Positions 30,769 through 37,013 of a stretch of DNA of 37,013 nt are shown here, piece by piece. This DNA is from Faecimorpha stercoravium (GTDB lineage Bacteria > Bacillota > Clostridia > Lachnospirales > Bianqueaceae), in contig DVGT01000020.1 of the NCBI GenBank assembly GCA_018712555.1, positions 1-37,013 of the forward strand, written 5' to 3'. Under the pieces are notes generated by a model that did not search any database, was not told the DNA's origin, and saw only the letters and a program-made list of their open reading frames with translations. The translations under genes and the position numbers were made by a program. Numbering within the stretch: the stretch's first letter is position 1; each line of letters begins with the position of its first letter.

Positions 30769-31111
30769 ATGAAGAAGAGATACTGGCAGTGGTTCTGCCT
30801 TTTGTTATGTGGAATCATGGTGTTGGCAGGCTGTGATACGGAGCAGACGGAGGAATCGGAACGTGCAGAGAGGAGCCTGTTTGCGATGAATACCTATATG
30901 ACCTTTACGGCGTATGGGGAAGAGGCAGGTTCGGGATGCCGCAGCCGTGACCTCGGGCGGCTATGAAAACTACTTTGAGGATGAAGAGGGGCACATTTAC
31001 TGGCACATTCTGGATCCTGCCACGGGATATCCGGCAGAGAATGGCCTGCAGTCTGTAGTGATCGTGGGAACGGAGGGCCGGACGAAGACGATACGAGTTT
31101 TGAAGGCATAA
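30769..31111 (+). pseudogene. apbE: apbE (FAD:protein FMN transferase) pseudogene
   Basis: The first frame gives a lipoprotein signal (lipobox LAGC) and the ApbE N-terminal motif SLFAMNTYMTFTAYGE, then shifts out at about 30925 and stops at 30964. Overlapping frame 2 (about 30926-31111) carries the ApbE C-terminal motif SGGYENYF, then HIYWHILDPATGYPAENGL. About 200 central codons and the distal end are missing compared with family members of about 350 residues. One internal deletion with a frame change explains it. ApbE flavinylates extracytoplasmic redox proteins; this copy cannot. Confidence 0.9.
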
Positions 31112-31112
31112 A

Positions 31113-31154
31113 AGAAACGGCCGCACGAATACATTTGCATGTGCGGCCGTTTCT
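31113..31154 (-). terminator. Bidirectional terminator between apbE relic and reductase operon
   Basis: AGAAACGGCCGCAC (31113-31126) is perfectly complementary to GTGCGGCCGTTTCT (31141-31154). On the minus strand the stem is followed by TTTT, so it mainly ends the three-gene reductase operon. Confidence 0.88.
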
Positions 31155-31161
31155 AGTAAGA

Positions 31162-31197
31162 TTCTTCAGGGGCTTAGGGGATAGCCCCTTTGAAGAA
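31162..31197 (-). other. Hairpin just after the RibD-like gene
   Basis: TTCTTCA/TGAAGAA enclosing GGGGCT/AGCCCC (31162-31174 with 31183-31197, two-base bulge) lies between the RibD-like stop and the terminator. No T-run follows. It may protect the 3' end of the transcript. Confidence 0.5.
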
Positions 31198-31209
31198 AGG
31201 ATGACCATG

Positions 31210-31926
31210 CTATACCCGGGAGGGCAGGGTATAGCGTAGCCAGAGGGTTCCTCCTTCCAACGTTGTGACATGTTTCAGTGCCAGCGGTACAGGATTCTTG
31301 GTGGGCAAAAAGTCCGCATTTTCAAAAATGGAAACAGCCGTGGTACTGCCATCCGCCGCGGGGGCGATAACGAGGCTCAGCTCCTGGATTAGTCCCGCCT
31401 GGAGAAAAGAAGCATTGATTGTGCCGCCGCCGGCAATCATCAGACGACGGATTCCAAAATGTTCCCAGAGCTTATTCAGCAGAAGGGCACAATCGAGTTC
31501 CTTCGTACCCGCAAACAGATACGAGATGCCGAATCCCCGCAGATAGGCTAGATAATCCGGGGAGACCTGTTCGGTTAGCACTTCAATGACATGAGCCTCC
31601 GGTCGCCCCTTCTTTTGAATACGATGGGAACTCCATGCGAGAATCCCCGCAGGGTCTATGGAGACAATGTAGTTTCCCATGGAAATCCCTTCCGGATTGA
31701 TATAATCCTCCATGGGAAAAGTATTTTCAGGGGAAGGCAGAGTGGTCAGTCTTCCGTCCGCGTAACCACCCAGCATGGTGGTAGTACCATAGAGGGTGGC
31801 CTGACACTTATAAAAACCGCGAAGTTTTCCGTAGGCCTCTATGGCAGGGGCACTTTCGGGCATGCTGAAAAAGTCCCCATCGATCTTTCCGTCCAGAGAA
31901 GCCAACATGTGGCAGATGACAAACAC
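31210..31926 (-). CDS. RibD C-terminal/dihydrofolate-reductase-fold reductase
   Basis: The 238 residues fit the RibD_C family: an N-terminal ICHMLASLDGKIDGDFF strand-loop with the catalytic-type Asp, LYGTTTMLGG, and the nucleotide-binding RRLMIAGGGTINASFLQ followed by GLIQELSLVIAP. Members reduce riboflavin precursors or act as general NADPH reductases; a stand-alone domain without a deaminase is more likely the latter. GTG start after AGGAGGG. Last gene of the three-gene operon. Confidence 0.9.
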   Translation of the reverse strand: MFVICHMLASLDGKIDGDFFSMPESAPAIEAYGKLRGFYKCQATLYGTTTMLGGYADGRLTTLPSPENTFPMEDYINPEGISMGNYIVSIDPAGILAWSSHRIQKKGRPEAHVIEVLTEQVSPDYLAYLRGFGISYLFAGTKELDCALLLNKLWEHFGIRRLMIAGGGTINASFLQAGLIQELSLVIAPAADGSTTAVSIFENADFLPTKNPVPLALKHVTTLEGGTLWLRYTLPSRV

Positions 31927-31944
31927 GCTATCCCTCCTGGTTCT

Positions 31945-32502
31945 TTATTTCAACTGTGCGCCATCCCGAAAGGCATGGCCCACTGGATCTCCCAACACGC
32001 GATAGGTGTTATGCGCGGGCTCAAAGGAAATCGGCTGGAATTTGGTAAAATCAATATTCCCTTCTGCATCCAGAACACTCTCATCCGCACAAACATTGAG
32101 GATCTTGCCGATGATGTTGCCGTCTTCATTGACTTTCAGGAATTGGCATTCCAGGGCAACGGGCAGCTCATCAATCAGAGGCGCGTCCACCAGCGTGCTG
32201 GGTGTCGTATGAAAACCGGATTTCTCCATTTTTTGCGGTTCCGTATTGGCAGAGGCCATGCCCACATAATCCGAAGAAACCACATGGGCCGCATCCGCAA
32301 AGCTGACAGTAAATGCACCCTTGGCCTTGATATTAGCAGTTGTCTTATGACCGGCGCTCAGGCACAACACCACTTTGTCCGCATCATATAATCCGCCCCA
32401 GGCGGCATTCATGGCATCCGCCTTTTCTTCCTCATCATAGGTGCCGATGATCAGTACCGGCAGGGGGTAGAACCAGGATTTGACTCCAAAATTTTTACGC
32501 AT
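31945..32502 (-). CDS. Flavin reductase-family (FMN-binding split barrel) protein
   Basis: The 185 residues match flavin-reductase-like FMN proteins: PLPVLIIGTYDEE, DAMNAAWGG, VVLCLSAGHKT and a KAKGAFTVSFAD strand, then YVGMASAN. It probably binds FMN and uses NAD(P)H to reduce flavin or a small substrate. It lies 18 bp after the aldo/keto reductase gene and 18 bp before the RibD-like gene, with an AAAAGGAG ribosome binding site. Confidence 0.92.
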   Translation of the reverse strand: MRKNFGVKSWFYPLPVLIIGTYDEEEKADAMNAAWGGLYDADKVVLCLSAGHKTTANIKAKGAFTVSFADAAHVVSSDYVGMASANTEPQKMEKSGFHTTPSTLVDAPLIDELPVALECQFLKVNEDGNIIGKILNVCADESVLDAEGNIDFTKFQPISFEPAHNTYRVLGDPVGHAFRDGAQLK

Positions 32503-32520
32503 TCTTCTTCGCTCCTTTTC

Positions 32521-33369
32521 TTATTTCTGTTCATCTACCGGAGGTACCATTTCGGCATACGCCTTGAGTATCTCGGGTGTGCTGTGATAATACCGCTTCT
32601 GCTGATCCATGGCAGCGATCTGCGCCATCTCCTCATCGGTCAGTGCGAAATCAAAGAGATCAAAATTATCCTGAATATGAGCGGGATTCTTAGAACCCGG
32701 AATGACGATATTGCCATCCTGAATGTGCCAGCGCAAAATGATCTGTGCGTTGGTCTTTCCATATTTTGCGGCGAGCCGCGTGAACAGAGGTTCTTCGATC
32801 AGGGCCTTATCGCCATGTCCGAGCGGATACCAGGCCTGAATCACAATCTCTTCTTTTGCCAGAAATGCTTTCAGTTCTTTCTCCTGGGAATACGGATGTA
32901 CTTCTGTCTGCAATACAGCCGGCTTGACCTCGCAAATATCGAGGATTTCCTGAATCTGTGCCGCCGTAAAGTTGGACAGGCCGATGGCTCTAACCTTTCC
33001 TTCCTTATAGGCCTTCTCCATCTGCTGATATCCCGCGATATAGTTGCCGGCAGGCTGATGGATCAGCAACAGATCAATATAGGCAGTGTCCAGGCGTGCC
33101 AGTGTCTGATCCACGGCATCATCCTGCTCATAAAAACTGGGCCAGAGCTTCGTCTCCAAAAAGATCTCTTCCCGAGGCAGGCCAGAACGCTTCATGGCAC
33201 GGCCGACAGCTTTCTCATTCACATAGGCATTGGCGGTATCGATTAGCCGATAGCCACATTCTAATGCGTGGAGAACAGAGGTCTCGGCCTCGTCCGGACT
33301 CAGAAGAAAGGTTCCGATGCCCGCCATGGGCATCTTTACACCATTATTTAAAGAAATATATTCCATCAT
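32521..33369 (-). CDS. Aldo/keto reductase
   Basis: The 282-residue TIM-barrel enzyme has the complete AKR tetrad: D44 and Y49 (RLIDTANAYVNE), K74 (LETKLWP) and H104 (LLIHQPAG). The cofactor signature GLSNFTAAQIQEIL and IVIPGSKNPAHI are also present. It reduces aldehydes with NADPH. As first gene of a reductase operon behind a palindromic operator, it is probably part of an inducible carbonyl/redox stress response. AAGGAGG precedes the ATG. Confidence 0.95.
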   Translation of the reverse strand: MMEYISLNNGVKMPMAGIGTFLLSPDEAETSVLHALECGYRLIDTANAYVNEKAVGRAMKRSGLPREEIFLETKLWPSFYEQDDAVDQTLARLDTAYIDLLLIHQPAGNYIAGYQQMEKAYKEGKVRAIGLSNFTAAQIQEILDICEVKPAVLQTEVHPYSQEKELKAFLAKEEIVIQAWYPLGHGDKALIEEPLFTRLAAKYGKTNAQIILRWHIQDGNIVIPGSKNPAHIQDNFDLFDFALTDEEMAQIAAMDQQKRYYHSTPEILKAYAEMVPPVDEQK

Positions 33370-33381
33370 TCATTCCTCCTT

Positions 33382-33399
33382 GCGTACTTTTCAGTACGC
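33382..33399 (-). promoter_or_regulatory. Palindromic operator of the reductase operon
   Basis: GCGTACT-TTTC-AGTACGC is a perfect 7-bp dyad directly downstream of the -10 box and over the expected transcription start, a classic repressor position. The GTACT...AGTAC half sites resemble those described for HxlR/MarR-type redox or aldehyde sensors. That identification is inference; no such regulator gene is in the window. Confidence 0.55.
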
Positions 33400-33403
33400 T
33401 TTT

Positions 33404-33432
33404 ATTATAACTGGAATCGTTCTTTTTCGGAA
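33404..33432 (-). promoter_or_regulatory. Promoter of the reductase operon
   Basis: On the minus strand, TTCCGA (33432-33427), a 17-base spacer and TATAAT (33409-33404). The -10 is perfect and the -35 weak. Confidence 0.55.
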
Positions 33433-33534
33433 GTTTCCGATAGTTATAGGGTGTAAACTTTCAGTTATGACTTGGGAGATTTTCAGAAACCGTGCGTAGA
33501 AAAGAGTGATCTTTAGAAAAAGGAGGAAGCAGAG

Positions 33535-34122
33535 ATGGAATATATGGCTAGAAAACTGGTGACGCAGAATGATCAGATCTGCATGATGTCACCCTTTGAT
33601 ATGGACTATAGCCATCGCACGATTATGCTGTCAGGAGAGATTCGGGAGGAGACTGCGTTGATGATATCCTCGGCGCTGCGCGCTTTGGCAAGAGAGTCGG
33701 AGGAAGATATTGTGATGTATATTCAGAGCGTAGGAGGCTTGGTGTCTGCGGGACTGGGCATTTATGACACGATGCAGTCTATTCGCTGCGATGTTGTGAC
33801 AGTGGCCAGCGGGATGGCGGCCAGCATGGGAGCTATTTTGCTGGCGGCAGGAGCCTCGGGAAAACGTTGGGTCCAACCCCATGCGCAGGTCATGATCCAT
33901 CAGCCGATGGGCGAGGTCAGCGGCCGTGCCAGCGATGTGCGGATTCAGGTGGATCAGCTGCTGAACAGCCGTAAGATGCTTAATCAGATCCTGAGCATGC
34001 ATACAGGACAGCCGGAGACGAAAATCGAGAAGGATACCTTGGAGGACCATCCGATGAGTGCAGAAGAAGCTCTGGCATATGGCATTGTGGATCATGTGGG
34101 CGATCCTTTTGAGGAGTGGTGA
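33535..34122 (+). CDS. ClpP-like serine protease
   Basis: The 195-residue protein is a ClpP-family peptidase with the full triad: S97 (GMAASMGAILL), H122 (QVMIHQPMG) and D171 (DTLEDHPMSAEEA). Handle-region residues (RIQVDQLLNSRKMLNQIL) and the YGIVD end are normal, so oligomerisation into rings is expected. The divergence of the N-terminus (MARKLVTQNDQICMMSPFDM) from housekeeping ClpP, which usually begins with VPxV-type axial loops, suggests a specialised paralogue with different gating. The start follows AAAGGAGGA. The next ORF starts one base after its stop, and no ClpX/ClpC/ClpA gene is nearby. Confidence 0.88.
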   Translation: MEYMARKLVTQNDQICMMSPFDMDYSHRTIMLSGEIREETALMISSALRALARESEEDIVMYIQSVGGLVSAGLGIYDTMQSIRCDVVTVASGMAASMGAILLAAGASGKRWVQPHAQVMIHQPMGEVSGRASDVRIQVDQLLNSRKMLNQILSMHTGQPETKIEKDTLEDHPMSAEEALAYGIVDHVGDPFEEW

Positions 34123-34123
34123 T

Positions 34124-34852
34124 ATGGGAAAACAAATGGTAGTTCCGATTGGTTTAGAGTCGATTCGTCAGGAAGTGGAAACCGTATGTGCCAGGGCTAG
34201 GATATATCAGAAACTGGAAATTCGCCCCAATAGCCTCATTGTTCCGCTGGAGGCGGGAAACGGCAGAACAATGCTCTTGGAGTATGTGGCGGATATGTAT
34301 CAGGCGTTCGGGGTAATGGACTTTTTCGGCAGTCCGGATCCGTATCTGGAAATCAGCCTGGACGGATCATTGGCACAGATGAAACAGGCCTTTTCCACCA
34401 TCTGTGAAGCGGCGGTATATACCAATCAGTATACCAATGTGGTGGGCATGGATGTTTCGGAGATGGCGGTCCATATGAATGAGAACCAATTTCCAGAATT
34501 CCTGCAGCGGATCAAGATGCTTTGCGCGGAGGCATATGTGGTTTTCTTTGTACACGAGGAACGGGGAAAGAGTGAAGAACGTCTGATCGAGCGTATCCTG
34601 GATACGGTGGATACGGTTAAATGGATGCCGGTGGAAAGCTATTCGGAAGAACAGTTGTGTGAAATCGTAAAACGCGTGTGGGAAGAAAAGGGGATTTGGC
34701 CGGAGGAGCCGGACTTTTTTGAATTTCTTCAGGGGCAGATTCATGAAAAAGAGGTTGTAACGGTTCGAGAGGCGTTATTGACCGCACAGCGGATCTTACT
34801 GGAATCACTGGGAAATTTGGAGAAAGGGGGGAGTTTCGTTGGGCAGAAGTGA
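34124..34852 (+). CDS. Degenerate AAA-like protein between ClpP-like and VirD4-like genes
   Basis: The 242 residues from ATG 34124 (GGAGTGGTGAT upstream) look like a worn P-loop domain. A Walker-A-like SLIVPLEAGNGRTM (36-50) has Arg in place of the essential Lys. A Walker-B-like VVGMDVSEM (107-114) and a sensor strand AYVVFFVHEERG (137-148) follow. A helical C-terminal part (SEEQLCEIVKRVWEE and the following helices) resembles an AAA lid. Loss of the Lys predicts weak or no ATP hydrolysis. It may be an adaptor between the protease and the downstream ATPase. The 3' end overlaps the next gene by 14 bases. Confidence 0.55.
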   Translation: MGKQMVVPIGLESIRQEVETVCARARIYQKLEIRPNSLIVPLEAGNGRTMLLEYVADMYQAFGVMDFFGSPDPYLEISLDGSLAQMKQAFSTICEAAVYTNQYTNVVGMDVSEMAVHMNENQFPEFLQRIKMLCAEAYVVFFVHEERGKSEERLIERILDTVDTVKWMPVESYSEEQLCEIVKRVWEEKGIWPEEPDFFEFLQGQIHEKEVVTVREALLTAQRILLESLGNLEKGGSFVGQK

Positions 34853-36605
34853 GCGATGGAGTACAGCCAAGGAGATCAAGGCGTATTTTCAGGACGAGTC
34901 TTCCAAGGAGGCGGGTCCGATTCTGTATGTAGAAAATGGAAAGAAATACTGTGATACCAGCGAAGCGCACATCGGCGTCATTGGCAGAACCGGAAAAGGA
35001 AAGAGCCAATGCGTGAGTCTGCCGTTCATGCGAGAAATATTTCAAAAGGGGGAAAGTTTAATCATGCTGGACCCCAAGGGCGAAGGGTATCAGAAAAACG
35101 CATGTTACATACCGGAGAACTATCAGACCTATTGCGTGGACTTTCGTAATCTTCGCAGGAGTCCTACTTGCTGGAATCCGCTCAGTATGCCGTATCAACT
35201 CTATCGTTCTGAGGATCCGGATAAACAGGATATAGCAAGTTCGATGCTCAGCGATCTGTGGAATGGCGTTTATCCCGATGATGGACAGCCGGATAAGTTC
35301 TGGACGAATGCCTCTGCCAATCTGGGAAAAGGTTTGACCTATGGATTGTTTGAAACGGCGGAAGAAGATCAGATCAATCTGAATCATGTAGCCTGCATGT
35401 TGGAGCAGGCGGAATCGCAACTGGGATCGTTTACGCTGGCCCGAGCCTTCTATGACATGTTGCCGCATAATTCGCTCGCAAGGCGGAACCTGGCCTCTTA
35501 TGTTACCGGTCCGAACGAGACGCGCGCATCAATTCATAGTGTGGCAGCTTCTGGACTGGAAGTCTTCAGCCGCAGTAAGGGGCTGATGGAAATGCTGAGC
35601 GAAGATACATTGCACATCCTGGATTTGGACGTGAATCGACCATTTGCACTCATTATCATTATTCCGGATGAGACCGATGTATATGATCGTCTGGCGGGTC
35701 TGCTGGTTTCCCAGGTCTCTCAGCACCTCGTTCGAATTGCCCAGGAAAGAGGCGGTAAACTGCCGATTCGTGTCAATATCATTCTGGAAGAGCTGGGCTC
35801 CGTGGGTCAGAGCATTTCCAATCTGCCGAAGCTGATGGTCGCGGGCCGCAGTCGCAACATGCGCCTCATGCTGATTCTGCAAAGTTATGAGCAGTTGGTG
35901 GATGTGTACGGGAAGAGCAAGGCCAAAACCATCTGTTCCAGTATCGGCATCACGATTGGATTTTCGACAAACTGCTGGGAAACCTTGGTAGAGTGGTCGC
36001 AGCGATGTGGCAAGAAGCAGGTGGAAAATAACGGGCGAACTACCAATGAATCTTTGATCACGCCTACACAGTTAGCGGCTGTGCCCACTGGCACTGCACT
36101 TATCATGGTAGACAGCCGACATAAATATATTACGAGGCTACCCTTCTATGATGAACTTTATGACCAGAGTGATTGGAAACCCCCGATTCAGCCGCAGCCG
36201 ATTGTACGACACTCTAATTCGGAATTTGAGTTCCAGGAAAAAGTAAAACAAATGCGGCGAGAATGGCTGTTATCCAAGGTAGAAGAACAACCGACAGAAT
36301 ATCAGCCAACAGAATATTATCCACTTTTAAGTCATGTAGAAAGGCCTTCGAGAATAACACTGCAAAGGCCGGAAAAGGGAAAAAATTCCAAAGGAAAATA
36401 CAAACTTATCATTCAGAGTCAAGGCCTAGGCATGGTAAAGCAGGTGAAGATGCTGCAGAAAATAACAGGAGAACGCGCAATGGATATTTATCGAAGAATG
36501 TGTGATTTACCTTGTTCGTTTGTGTTACCTAGTAAGAAAAAGGCCAAAAAGGTTGCCAAGTGTATTCGCAAATCTGGAGGGAAAGCAAAAATTCAAAAGA
36601 TGTAA
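34839..36605 (+). CDS. VirD4/TraG-family ATPase with C-terminal L7/L12 (ClpS-fold) domain
   Basis: The 588 residues, from TTG 34839 after AAAGGGGGGAG, contain a coupling-protein-like ATPase: P-loop GRTGKGKS (49-56, K55), MLDPKGEGYQ, CWNPLSMPYQL, Walker B NIILEELGS with E317-E318, and RNMRLMLILQSYEQL. There are no membrane helices. After a flexible linker with a PTEYQPTEYYP repeat (about 478-490), residues about 519-586 match the ribosomal protein L7/L12 C-terminal domain. KYKLIIQSQG aligns with EFDVILKAAG, VKMLQKITG with IKAVRGATG, and AKKVAKCIRKSGGKAKI with ALKKALEEAGAEVEV. L7/L12 and the Clp adaptor ClpS share this fold, so it may recruit substrate or partner. The gene directly follows the ClpP-like and AAA-like genes. 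Confidence 0.85.
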   Translation: MGRSERWSTAKEIKAYFQDESSKEAGPILYVENGKKYCDTSEAHIGVIGRTGKGKSQCVSLPFMREIFQKGESLIMLDPKGEGYQKNACYIPENYQTYCVDFRNLRRSPTCWNPLSMPYQLYRSEDPDKQDIASSMLSDLWNGVYPDDGQPDKFWTNASANLGKGLTYGLFETAEEDQINLNHVACMLEQAESQLGSFTLARAFYDMLPHNSLARRNLASYVTGPNETRASIHSVAASGLEVFSRSKGLMEMLSEDTLHILDLDVNRPFALIIIIPDETDVYDRLAGLLVSQVSQHLVRIAQERGGKLPIRVNIILEELGSVGQSISNLPKLMVAGRSRNMRLMLILQSYEQLVDVYGKSKAKTICSSIGITIGFSTNCWETLVEWSQRCGKKQVENNGRTTNESLITPTQLAAVPTGTALIMVDSRHKYITRLPFYDELYDQSDWKPPIQPQPIVRHSNSEFEFQEKVKQMRREWLLSKVEEQPTEYQPTEYYPLLSHVERPSRITLQRPEKGKNSKGKYKLIIQSQGLGMVKQVKMLQKITGERAMDIYRRMCDLPCSFVLPSKKKAKKVAKCIRKSGGKAKIQKM

Positions 36606-36609
36606 GACG

Positions 36610-36652
36610 AGCTGCTATTTCGTAGTTATTTATGAAACAGCAGCTTCTTTTT
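36610..36652 (+). terminator. Terminator of the ClpP-like/VirD4-like operon
   Basis: AGCTGCT (36610-36616) pairs with AGCAGCT (36639-36645), extended by TTTC/GAAA inside, followed by TCTTTTT. Confidence 0.85.
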
Positions 36653-36679
36653 GCAATATCCGTCCCCGCGGATTGCCAC

Positions 36680-36708
36680 TTTACAAGCTGTGATTTTTGT
36701 GCTATTAT
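36680..36708 (+). promoter_or_regulatory. Promoter of the right-edge gene
   Basis: TTTACA (36680-36685), a 17-base spacer and TATTAT (36703-36708) preceded by TG form a good vegetative promoter about 25 bases before the start codon. Confidence 0.65.
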
Positions 36709-36732
36709 AAGATATATGAAAGGGGCGATCCT

Positions 36733-37013
36733 ATGGCTAAACTCTCATCTCACATTGCATATATCATTTCTTCGTTCTACCACACGCTGCTCAAACTCCA
36801 TGCCATTCCCGAATTCTGTCTCTCCCGCAAGAAAAATAAGAAGACGGGGAAGGTGTATTTATACAAGCAGGAGTCTACTAGCAAAGGCCGAAAACAGACC
36901 AAGATCAAGGCTGCTGATGAAGCGCACTATCTTGCGTTGTACTCAGAACGCCAGAAGCTGAAGGCGCGTCTGCGTGAGCTCAAAGCGAAATATAAGAAGC
37001 TTTCCTTCCACGA
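36733..37013 (+). CDS. Partial unknown protein running off the window
   Basis: ATG 36733, after AAAGGGG, opens a frame that is unbroken to the last base (93 codons). It starts MAKLSSHIAYIISSFYHTL, has a basic stretch (SRKKNKKTGKVYLYKQES) and then a long Lys/Arg/Glu-rich helix (SERQKLKARLREL). No family was recognised. The missing C-terminus prevents a call. Confidence 0.6.
   Translation, partial: MAKLSSHIAYIISSFYHTLLKLHAIPEFCLSRKKNKKTGKVYLYKQESTSKGRKQTKIKAADEAHYLALYSERQKLKARLRELKAKYKKLSFH

Noticed and set aside
33535..34122. Housekeeping ClpP
   Set aside because: No trigger factor, ClpX or Lon neighbours; it is operonic with an AAA-like and a VirD4-like gene and has a divergent N-terminus, so a specialised paralogue is more likely.
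16005..36605. Integrative conjugative element, suggested by two VirD4/TraG-like ATPases
   Set aside because: No relaxase, VirB4, VirB6, integrase, oriT or attachment site was seen; both ATPases lack membrane helices and sit with non-conjugation genes.

Overview
The window looks like a chromosomal segment of an anaerobic gut-type Clostridia (Bacillota). This is an inference from strong AAGGAGG-type ribosome binding sites, frequent GTG/TTG starts, roughly 50% GC, clostridial sigma-A-like promoters (TTGNNN-17-TATAAT) and the gene content: a sugar-phosphate microcompartment, a GH95 fucosidase and an OmpR-type two-component system. No rRNA, tRNA or CRISPR array was seen.

Layout. (1) 1-800: truncated LUD-domain gene and a 102-bp-period tandem repeat. 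(2) 803-4935: hexapeptide acetyltransferase, cytoplasmic GH95 alpha-L-fucosidase and a nucleoside-hydrolase-like (DUF1593) hydrolase. (3) 4952-14975: deoxysugar catabolism in a bacterial microcompartment (BMC): rhamnulokinase, DeoR regulator, class II aldolase, PduO, aldehyde dehydrogenase, zinc alcohol dehydrogenase, four single-domain shell proteins, PduL, EutN-type vertex protein and PduT. Four enzymes carry encapsulation-type helices. The expected route is ketose-1-phosphate -> DHAP + L-lactaldehyde, then lactaldehyde oxidised to acyl-CoA and acyl-phosphate, with NADH recycled by reducing a second lactaldehyde to 1,2-propanediol. Neither a glycyl-radical nor a B12-dependent diol dehydratase is present. 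pduO can only be read full length from an ACG start.

(4) 15017-20218: a sigma-factor-like gene facing a four-gene operon with a soluble VirD4/TraG-family ATPase (atypical Walker A), an unknown protein, a TPR-like protein and an acidic protein. No relaxase or mating-channel genes are present. (5) 21396-28102: the most striking locus, an apparently complete bacterial ubiquitin-like conjugation operon. It has two ubiquitin-like proteins from a tandem duplication, a membrane-anchored Cys-rich protein, a ThiF-type E1, a UBC-fold E2, a JAMM peptidase, a transglutaminase-fold Cys protease-like protein, an SPFH protein and a zinc-ribbon membrane protein.

(6) 28259-31111: Ser/Asn-repeat lipoprotein, response regulator, histidine kinase and a collapsed apbE pseudogene. 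(7) 31210-33369 (minus): aldo/keto reductase, flavin reductase and RibD-like reductase under one promoter with a palindromic operator. (8) 33535-36605: a compact ClpP / degenerate AAA-like / VirD4-type ATPase operon. The ATPase ends in a ribosomal L7/L12-like (ClpS-fold) domain, which suggests an unconventional ATP-driven proteolytic or secretion machine. (9) A partial unknown ORF runs off the right edge.

The best candidates for an undescribed system are loci 5 and 8, followed by locus 4. All family calls were made by eye from sequence motifs; no database search was run.
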